In this document: positions 1 through 6,215 of the stretch, piece after piece
How the letters are laid out: each line of letters opens with the position of its first letter
How positions within the stretch are numbered: the first letter of the stretch is position 1
Origin: Candidatus Poribacteria bacterium
GTDB lineage: Bacteria > Poribacteria > WGA-4E > GCA-2687025
Direction: 5' to 3'
Length of the DNA stretch: 12,901 bases
Assembly: GCA_002687025.1 (NCBI GenBank)
Contig: NYZG01000371.1
Location: 1 to 12,901 of the forward strand
The notes under the pieces: generated by a model
Seen by the model: only the letters and a program-made list of their open reading frames with translations
The model's database searches: none
What the model was told of the DNA's origin: nothing
Program-made: the position numbers and the translations under genes

Positions 1-1452
1 CTCGACAAAGTCGTGTCCCGCATCGAGGAGGGAATCCGGTCCGCATCGCTGTTGCCTCTGTCGACCGTGTTTGGTCTGTTCCCCAGGATGATTCGGGACA
101 TCTCGCACACGCAGGACAAGGAACTCGACCTGACCATCGAGGGCGCCGAGACGACGGTGGATAAGCGCATCATCGAGCAGCTGAAGGACCCTCTGATGCA
201 TCTGATCCGCAACTCGGCGGACCACGGCATTGAGTCTGGCGATCGGCGAGAGGCGGCCGGGAAGCCGCGTGTGGGGTCCATCACCCTCCGCGCATCGCAG
301 TCCGCGACACGCGTGACGATAGATGTCATCGACGACGGCGGCGGCATCGACAGCGACGCCGTGGCGCGCAAGGCCCTCGAGCGTGGACTGATGACCGCCG
401 AAGATCTCGAAGCCCTGTCTGAGGAGCAGATCCGCGAGCTCATATTCGCGCCCGGGTTCTCGACGAGCACCGTCATCACGGACCTGTCGGGACGTGGCGT
501 AGGTTTGGACGTGGTGCGTAGCGCGATTGACAGCCTGCGCGGTACCGTCGGCGTGCAATCCACCCCTGGCGAGGGATCGCGTTTCCGCATCCAGCTTCCG
601 GTGACGCTTGCCACCTCCCGCGTGCTCGTCGTGCGCGTGAGCGGGATACACGCGGCGTTCCCGATGGACACGGTCAGTTGCGTGAGGCTCGTGTCGCCTG
701 ACGACATCTCGCTCATCGAGTCTCAGGGCACGATCGACATCGCGGGAGAGGCGCTTCCACTAGCCCCTCTGGGCGGCCTGCTTGAGCTCGACCCGAGCGG
801 GTCCGCCGTCCCGTCGTCCGAGGGACGCCCGTGCGTGGTCGTACGCGTGAACGAACAGGCGTTCGGGCTGTTCGTGGACGACATCGAAGGTATCCAGGAA
901 GTGTTGCTCACGACCCGGGAGTCTCTCCTGAAACGCGTGCGCAACGTCGCCGGTTCGACGATCCTGCCCTCCGGCAAGGTGTGCTTTGTCCTGAACGCGA
1001 TGGACCTTCTCGCGAGCGTGCACAGCCGAGCGCGCGCGGGCGCGGCGGCCCTCCCCGATCCCGCCGAGATGGCGCCCGCGGCCGACCAGAAGACCACGAT
1101 TCTCGTCGCCGAGGATTCCATCACGACGCGCACACAGATCGCCCGCGTGTTGGGCGGCGCGGGCTATGAGGTGATCGTGAGCGTCGATGGCGCCGACGCT
1201 TTGGAGAAGCTCGCCGCGAACACCGTGGATGCTCTCGTATCGGATGTGGAGATGCCGAACCTCGACGGCATCGGCTTGACGCGCACGGTGCGGCAGAACC
1301 CGGACCATGAGGATCTGCCGATCGTGCTGCTGACGTCCTTGGCGTCCGACGAGGATCGGGCGCGCGGCGCCGACGCCGGCGCGAACGCGTACATTACCAA
1401 GGGTGGATTCGACCAGAGAGTATTGCTGGACACGCTGGAGCGCCTCATATGA
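1..1452 (+). CDS. cheA: CheA-type chemotaxis histidine kinase with CheW and receiver domains (5'-truncated)
   Basis: C-terminal 483 residues of a CheA kinase. The frame is open from base 1, so the His-containing P1 domain and the real start lie upstream; the GTG at 13 is internal. Residues 1-35 are the end of the dimerisation region (LPLSTVFGLFPRMIRD, typical of CheA). The ATPase domain shows an N box (HLIRNSADHG, N71), G1 (DDGGGI, 111-116), an F box (FAPGFSTS, 149-156) and G2 (GRGVGLDVV, 164-172). A CheW-like domain, which docks to receptors, spans about 205-340. An Ala/Pro-rich linker leads to a REC domain at 365-483 with acidic pair E371/D372, phosphoacceptor D415 (SDVEMPN), T445 and K467. 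CheA-REC fusions of this kind occur in FrzE, WspE and PixL systems, where the REC acts as a phosphate sink or relay. The stop overlaps the cheB start. Confidence 0.96.
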   Translation, partial: LDKVVSRIEEGIRSASLLPLSTVFGLFPRMIRDISHTQDKELDLTIEGAETTVDKRIIEQLKDPLMHLIRNSADHGIESGDRREAAGKPRVGSITLRASQSATRVTIDVIDDGGGIDSDAVARKALERGLMTAEDLEALSEEQIRELIFAPGFSTSTVITDLSGRGVGLDVVRSAIDSLRGTVGVQSTPGEGSRFRIQLPVTLATSRVLVVRVSGIHAAFPMDTVSCVRLVSPDDISLIESQGTIDIAGEALPLAPLGGLLELDPSGSAVPSSEGRPCVVVRVNEQAFGLFVDDIEGIQEVLLTTRESLLKRVRNVAGSTILPSGKVCFVLNAMDLLASVHSRARAGAAALPDPAEMAPAADQKTTILVAEDSITTRTQIARVLGGAGYEVIVSVDGADALEKLAANTVDALVSDVEMPNLDGIGLTRTVRQNPDHEDLPIVLLTSLASDEDRARGADAGANAYITKGGFDQRVLLDTLERLI

Positions 1453-2531
1453 GCGCGCCGGCGATCCGCGTTCTTCTGGTCGACGACTCGCCGCTCGACC
1501 TGGTGATCCTCCGACGGCTCATCGACCCGATGCCGGGAGTGGATGTTGTCGCGACGGCGGCCGGCGGGAAGGAGGCTCTCAGGCTCATCGCGGAGCACCT
1601 GCCGGACGTCGTATGCACCGACTACATGATGCCGGAGATGGACGGGCTGGAACTCACCAAGCAGATCATGGGGACACAGCCGACGCCGATACTGGCGATC
1701 AGCTCGGTCGTGGACGATCCCGAATCGGCGTTCCCAATCCTGCAGGCCGGGGCGCTGGATTTCTTCCCGAAGCCGTCGCCGACGCCGGGCGAAGAGGACC
1801 GTATCCGGCGCGAGCTCGCACAGAAGATTCGCGTGCTGTCGAAGGTGTACGTATTCCGCCGACAGTCGCGCGCAGGCGGCTCGGGCGGGACGGCCACACA
1901 GGCCCCTCGGGAGCCCACGCCATCCGGGCCCCCGATCGTGGGGAGTACACCGTCGGGCGCCCGCCGCAGCGGACATAGCATCGCGCTAATCGGCGCGTCG
2001 ACGGGCGGCCCTCAAGCGCTCCAAACGCTGCTCGGCCGCCTTCCCGCGGACTTTCCGCTGCCCATCTGCCTGGCGCAGCACATCAGCCCTGGATTCCTCG
2101 ACGCGTTCGCAACGTGGCTGGACAAGACCGTGCCCCTGAGCGTTCGCGTCGCCAGGCAAGGTGAGCGACCCACATGCGGCTGTGTCTATCTGGCCCCGGA
2201 GAACGCGCACATGGAGTTCGGGCCGACTGGACTCGTGCGCCTAAGCGACGGCCCCAAACGCGACGGGCACCGACCGTCCATCACCGTGATGTTCGAATCG
2301 GCCGCGCGGGCCTTCGGTGACAGGAGCGTCGCAGTCCTGCTGACAGGCATGGGACAGGACGGCGCGGCAGGCATGAAGATGCTGTCAGATGGCCGCGCGC
2401 TGACACTAGCTCAGAACGCCGAGACGAGCGTGGTGTTCGGTATGCCAAAAGCGGCGATCGCGCTCGGAGCCGCGAAACACGTCCTCTCCCCCGATGCTAT
2501 CGCAGACACCCTCCTGGAGGTCACGCGCTGA
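1449..2531 (+). CDS. cheB: Chemotaxis response regulator protein-glutamate methylesterase CheB
   Basis: A 360-residue, full-length CheB. The REC domain (5-125) has acidic residues D12/D13, phosphoacceptor D58 (CTDYMMPEMDG) and K108. A Pro/Gly/Ser-rich linker (140-175) follows, then the methylesterase domain (177-358) with the catalytic triad S184 (GASTGG), H211 (QHISPGF) and D304 (GMGQDGAAG). Known role: phosphorylation by CheA activates removal of methyl groups from receptor Glu residues and deamidation of receptor Gln, giving adaptation. ATG 1449 overlaps the cheA stop by 4 nt (ATGA), with GGAG at 1437-1440. The likely local substrate is the globin receptor at 5017-6207, which carries a methylation-type motif. 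No CheR methyltransferase is in the window; it may lie upstream. Its REC signature differs from the other three RECs in the operon. Confidence 0.97.
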   Translation: MSAPAIRVLLVDDSPLDLVILRRLIDPMPGVDVVATAAGGKEALRLIAEHLPDVVCTDYMMPEMDGLELTKQIMGTQPTPILAISSVVDDPESAFPILQAGALDFFPKPSPTPGEEDRIRRELAQKIRVLSKVYVFRRQSRAGGSGGTATQAPREPTPSGPPIVGSTPSGARRSGHSIALIGASTGGPQALQTLLGRLPADFPLPICLAQHISPGFLDAFATWLDKTVPLSVRVARQGERPTCGCVYLAPENAHMEFGPTGLVRLSDGPKRDGHRPSITVMFESAARAFGDRSVAVLLTGMGQDGAAGMKMLSDGRALTLAQNAETSVVFGMPKAAIALGAAKHVLSPDAIADTLLEVTR

Positions 2532-3745
2532 TGCAGAACGCGCAAGCCAGGTCGATCCTCGTGGTGGAAGACAGTCGCCTGCAGCGCGCCATCTTGCGCC
2601 GCACGCTCGTGGAGGCGGGTTACGCAGTGACCGAGGCAAGCGACGGAGTCGACGCCCTCGCGGCGCTACGGGGAGCCCCCTTCGAGCTTGTCATCTCCGA
2701 TGTCGAGATGCCGAACATGGACGGATGTGAGCTGTGCCAAGCCGTCCGCGGCGACCCAGCGCTCGCGGGAATCCCCGTAATGCTGGTCACCGTGCTCGCA
2801 TCACCCAGGGATCTGGTGCGCGGCATCATGGCGGAAGCAGACACGTACATCACCAAACCGTACAAGCCCGACGCGCTTCTTAGCCGCGTGGACGCGCTTC
2901 TGGGGACTCGGCACGAACGCGTTGGCGAGGGCGCGACCTGCACGGTCTCCTTCGCGGGGGAATCTTACGAGGTGCCCGCCGATCCCCAGTACACGCTGAA
3001 CTTCCTGTTGGCGACGTACGAGAACGTCGTGGACCAGAACCATGAGTTGGATCTGCTGAACCACCAGAAGAACCAGTTCCTGGGCATGGCCGCCCACGAC
3101 ATGCGTAATCCTCTGTTTGTTATCGAGCAGTTTAGCGCGCTCCTGACAGGAGGCATGCTGGGCGAGGTCGTGGCGGAGCAGGCTAAGCTGATCGATCGAA
3201 TCCGCGCGAACAGCGAGTTTATGCTTCGTCTGGTGGATGAGCTCCTGGACATCACGAAGATCGAATCCGGCACGCTCCAGCTGGATATGCAGCCATCGGA
3301 CATGGTGGAGTTCGTCCAGCGGAATCTTGCGCTGAATCGCGTTGTCGCCGAGGCGAAGAACATCACCCTCGCGTTCGATCCGCCGTCAGACCTCGCGCCG
3401 ATAGAGATGGACGCCGGGAAGATGGAGCAGGTGCTGAACAACCTCCTGTCGAACGCTATCAAGTATTCGCATCCGGGGACGCGCGTTGATGTCCTCGTAG
3501 CGTTCTCGGAAGGCCATGTCCGCCTGTCCGTCAGGGATGAGGGGCAGGGCATCCCGGCGGACGAGCAGGCCGAGCTGTTCACGCCGTTCCAGCAGACCAG
3601 CGTGCAGGCGACCGAGGGCGAGAAGAGCACTGGCCTCGGTTTGGCCATCTCGAAGCGAATCGTCTCGGGTCATCGTGGTCGCATCTGGGTGGAAAGCGAA
3701 GTGGGCACAGGTTCCACGTTCCACGTCGAATTGCCGGTGTCGTAA
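2531..3745 (+). CDS. Receiver-histidine kinase hybrid (REC-HisKA-HATPase), apparently active
   Basis: 404 residues, cytoplasmic, with no membrane segment. The N-terminal REC (7-125) has E13/D14, D57 (ISDVEMPNMDG) and K109. A linker (137-172) runs from SFAGESYEV to NFLLATYENV and leads into a coiled coil. The HisKA H box is at 186-195 (MAAHDMRNPL, H189). The HATPase domain keeps the N box (NNLLSNAIKYS, N308), G1 (DEGQGI, 336-341), an F-box-like segment (FTPFQQ) and G2 (TGLGLAIS). All catalytic elements are present. ATG 2531 overlaps the cheB stop by 1 nt (TGATG), with GGAGG at 2516-2520. Inference: CheA phosphorylates the N-terminal REC, and that controls the C-terminal kinase, making this an output branch of the chemosensory pathway. 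No cognate regulator is visible. Paralogue of the next gene. Confidence 0.93.
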   Translation: MQNAQARSILVVEDSRLQRAILRRTLVEAGYAVTEASDGVDALAALRGAPFELVISDVEMPNMDGCELCQAVRGDPALAGIPVMLVTVLASPRDLVRGIMAEADTYITKPYKPDALLSRVDALLGTRHERVGEGATCTVSFAGESYEVPADPQYTLNFLLATYENVVDQNHELDLLNHQKNQFLGMAAHDMRNPLFVIEQFSALLTGGMLGEVVAEQAKLIDRIRANSEFMLRLVDELLDITKIESGTLQLDMQPSDMVEFVQRNLALNRVVAEAKNITLAFDPPSDLAPIEMDAGKMEQVLNNLLSNAIKYSHPGTRVDVLVAFSEGHVRLSVRDEGQGIPADEQAELFTPFQQTSVQATEGEKSTGLGLAISKRIVSGHRGRIWVESEVGTGSTFHVELPVS

Positions 3746-3756
3746 GGGAGAACGAT

Positions 3757-4980
3757 ATGAGCGGACAAGACGCACCAAAGGTACTCTTTGCCGAGGACAG
3801 TCGCGTACAGGCGCTCCTGCTGGGGCGGACGCTCCGCGAAGCGGGCTACGACGTCACCGCGGCCGTGAACGGCGCGGAAGCGTTGGCGGCTGTACGGACA
3901 GCCGCGCCGGATATCATCATCTCGGATATCGAAATGCCCGAGATGGACGGCATCGCCTTCTGCCACGCCGTCAAGGACGACCCGGAACTGTGCTCGATCC
4001 CGATAATCATGGTCACGTCGCTGGCCACGCCGTCGGATCTTATCCGGGCCATCGCGGCGGGCGCCGACACGTACATCACGAAGCCGTACGACGGGGAGGC
4101 GCTTCTAGCGCGCATTGAGGAGCGTCTCGCCGCGGATCGCCAGGACACGCGGCTTTCGGATCGGCCGGAGGAAAGCGTCGTCTTCGCCGGCACGCCCTAC
4201 GCGGTGCGCACGAGCCAGCAGCATACGATCAACTTCCTGCTCGCGCTCTACGCGAACGTCTCCACGCAGAACGACGAGCTCCAACGGCTCAACGACAGGA
4301 AGAACGAACTCCTCGGGGTTGCGGCGGTCGAGGTGCGAAGCCCCCTGAGCGACATCCTCGCTGCCGTGAAGCTGCTACAGGGCAGCGCGTCGGGGGATTT
4401 GAACCCGGCGCAGACGAACCTGGTCGAACGCGTCCGCCTGAGCGCGGAGATCATCCAGCAGACTGTCGACGGCCAACTGGACGCGCGCGCGATTGAGGAG
4501 AGCGAACTGCATCTCGACACGCGGCCCGCGAACCTGAGCGACATCGTCGATAACGCCGTCGTGTTGCACCGCCTCAGGGGCGAGGGCGAGGGCGTCGAGG
4601 TGCAGTTCCAGCGGCCGCCGACGCCCGCAAACGCCATCGTGGACGGCGTCAAGGTCGAGCAAGCTGTGAACGCGCTCATCGTGTTCGCCATGGGCCGCGC
4701 CGGATCGGGGCAGAGCGTTGTCGTCAAGGTCGAGGGCGCGGCCCAGCAGTTGACGCTCGCCGTGTGTGACTCGGGCCCGGAGATGTCGGCCGAAGCGCTG
4801 GGCCGGCTATACGCGAACGACGAGGCCTTGGACATTGAGGCAGGCGTCCGCACCGGTCTCGCCATCGCCAGGAAGGTCGTGAACGCCCATGGCGGGCAGG
4901 TGTGGGCCGAGAACGCCGAGGACGGTGGCGTCAAGGTCGGGTTCGATTTGCCTGGGGCTGCGCCGGCGGCCTACGTGTAG
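3757..4980 (+). CDS. Receiver-pseudokinase, degenerate paralogue of the preceding hybrid kinase
   Basis: 407 residues, colinear with its neighbour along its whole length. The REC (8-126) is intact: E13/D14, D57 (ISDIEMPEMDG), K109. The linker is conserved (VFAGTPYAV to NFLLALYANV, 141-168). The kinase core is not: the H-box His is replaced by Val (V191, VAAVEVRSPL), the N-box Asn by Phe (F310, VNALIVFAM), and G1 reads DSGPEM (338-343) instead of DxGxG. Only a reduced G2 (TGLAIA) and the terminal HGGQVWAE-like segment survive. Autophosphorylation should therefore be impossible. The frame is uninterrupted, which argues for selection as a pseudokinase rather than decay. AAGGGAG at 3744-3750 precedes ATG 3757 after an 11-nt gap. 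Likely role (inference): phospho-responsive scaffold or allosteric partner, perhaps a heterodimer partner of the 2531-3745 kinase through the coiled coil. Confidence 0.9.
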   Translation: MSGQDAPKVLFAEDSRVQALLLGRTLREAGYDVTAAVNGAEALAAVRTAAPDIIISDIEMPEMDGIAFCHAVKDDPELCSIPIIMVTSLATPSDLIRAIAAGADTYITKPYDGEALLARIEERLAADRQDTRLSDRPEESVVFAGTPYAVRTSQQHTINFLLALYANVSTQNDELQRLNDRKNELLGVAAVEVRSPLSDILAAVKLLQGSASGDLNPAQTNLVERVRLSAEIIQQTVDGQLDARAIEESELHLDTRPANLSDIVDNAVVLHRLRGEGEGVEVQFQRPPTPANAIVDGVKVEQAVNALIVFAMGRAGSGQSVVVKVEGAAQQLTLAVCDSGPEMSAEALGRLYANDEALDIEAGVRTGLAIARKVVNAHGGQVWAENAEDGGVKVGFDLPGAAPAAYV

Positions 4981-5016
4981 CGGCGGATGTGGGGTAGACG
5001 GTGAGGAGACTACGCG

Positions 5017-6207
5017 ATGGAACTGGGTGAACGCTTCGGCGTAGACGCCCGCGAGCGCGAGGTCCGGAAGCAGTATTCTCAGCTTTCGGAGCGGGATGTC
5101 CAGGATCTCATGGCGATACGCTCCTTCATGGAGCAGAACGTCGACGGGATCGTGAAGGACTTCTACGAGCACATTCTCACCTTCGACATGATCCGCGAAA
5201 AGATCGGCGGCGAATCTGTCATAAGTCGGCTCCAGCGAACACAGAAGGAGTACCTTCTCGGGCTGGTGCGTGGCGACTACGGAGAAGACTACTTCGAGGG
5301 TAGGCTGCACGTCGGCGTCGTGCACGAGCGGATTGACCTGGGGCCGAAATGGTACCTGGGCGCCTATCCGGTCTTCTTTCACGAGATCGTCAGCAGGCTG
5401 CGGCGTCGCTTCTGGCTCAGCAGCAAGTTCTCGCTGCGTCGTTACACCCGCACCCTCACTGCCCTCGTACGGATCATCTTTATCGACGCGCAACTCGCCA
5501 TGGAGACGTATGTCGGGACGATGGCGGAGAAGATCGCCCGGTCGGTGACAAGCACGTCCACTGCCATGCAGGAGCTGCGCAGTTCCTCGCAGCATTCGGC
5601 AGAGCAGGCCGAAAGTGCGGCAGCCGAAGCGAACGACGCCCTCCGGGCCGCCGACGACGGAAGCAGTGTCCTGCGTCAGGCCCTCGAGGGCATGGGCCAC
5701 TTGCGCGCCAATATGGAGCAGGTCGGCGCGGAGATGGGCCGGCTCACGGACCAGACGGCTCAAATCAGACGCGTCACGGAGGCGGTCGGGAACCTCGCCG
5801 AGGAGACCAACCTGCTCGCGCTTAACGCGAAGGTGGAGGCGGTCCGCGCGGGGGCGCAAGGGGCGGCGTTCACCGTCATAGCCACGCGAATCCGCGACCT
5901 GGCCGACGAAAGCCGCTCTGCCGCCGGCGAGATCAGCGACATCATCCAGAGCGTACAGCAGGCCGCTGATGACGCCGCTGAGACGGTGGAGAGCGGCGCG
6001 CGCACGGTCGAGCAGGAGGTCGCTCACGTCGAGGGCGCGGGCGCGGCGTTCCACGGGCTCGCGGCCTCCGTCCGTAGCCTGTCGGAGAGCGTGCAGGGCA
6101 TCTCCCTGAATATGGAGCAGCAGGCCGCGGCAATCGCCGATGTCGTCGGGACGATGGAGGAACTGGACCAGGGGTCGTCCCGAGACGACATGCATGACTT
6201 CGCGTAG
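5017..6207 (+). CDS. Soluble globin-coupled methyl-accepting chemotaxis receptor (HemAT-like oxygen sensor)
   Basis: 396 residues with no signal peptide or membrane helix, so a cytoplasmic receptor. Residues 1-168 form a protoglobin sensor domain: candidate distal Y50 (DFYEHI), L72, T75, proximal H103 (VGVVHERIDL) and W112/Y113 (KWYLGAY). From family knowledge, HemAT-Bs uses Y70, L92, T95, H123 and W132/Y133; the spacings here match exactly. Residues 170-396 are the coiled-coil signalling domain, with a hairpin tip at 262-300 (EETNLLALNAKVEAVRAG). STAMQELRSS (181-190) fits the receptor methylation consensus, and E367/Q368 is a weaker second site. No C-terminal CheR/CheB tether pentapeptide is seen. 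The start is set by GAGGAG at 5003-5008. It is the last gene of the operon and probably supplies the oxygen or redox input to the CheA encoded upstream. Confidence 0.94.
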   Translation: MELGERFGVDAREREVRKQYSQLSERDVQDLMAIRSFMEQNVDGIVKDFYEHILTFDMIREKIGGESVISRLQRTQKEYLLGLVRGDYGEDYFEGRLHVGVVHERIDLGPKWYLGAYPVFFHEIVSRLRRRFWLSSKFSLRRYTRTLTALVRIIFIDAQLAMETYVGTMAEKIARSVTSTSTAMQELRSSSQHSAEQAESAAAEANDALRAADDGSSVLRQALEGMGHLRANMEQVGAEMGRLTDQTAQIRRVTEAVGNLAEETNLLALNAKVEAVRAGAQGAAFTVIATRIRDLADESRSAAGEISDIIQSVQQAADDAAETVESGARTVEQEVAHVEGAGAAFHGLAASVRSLSESVQGISLNMEQQAAAIADVVGTMEELDQGSSRDDMHDFA

Positions 6208-6215
6208 GCCGACGG

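Noticed and set aside
2841..4092. Near-identical DNA stretches encoding DTYITKPY in both hybrid kinase genes, as a direct repeat element
   Set aside because: Explained by conserved coding of the REC lysine region in paralogues; not a mobile or regulatory repeat.
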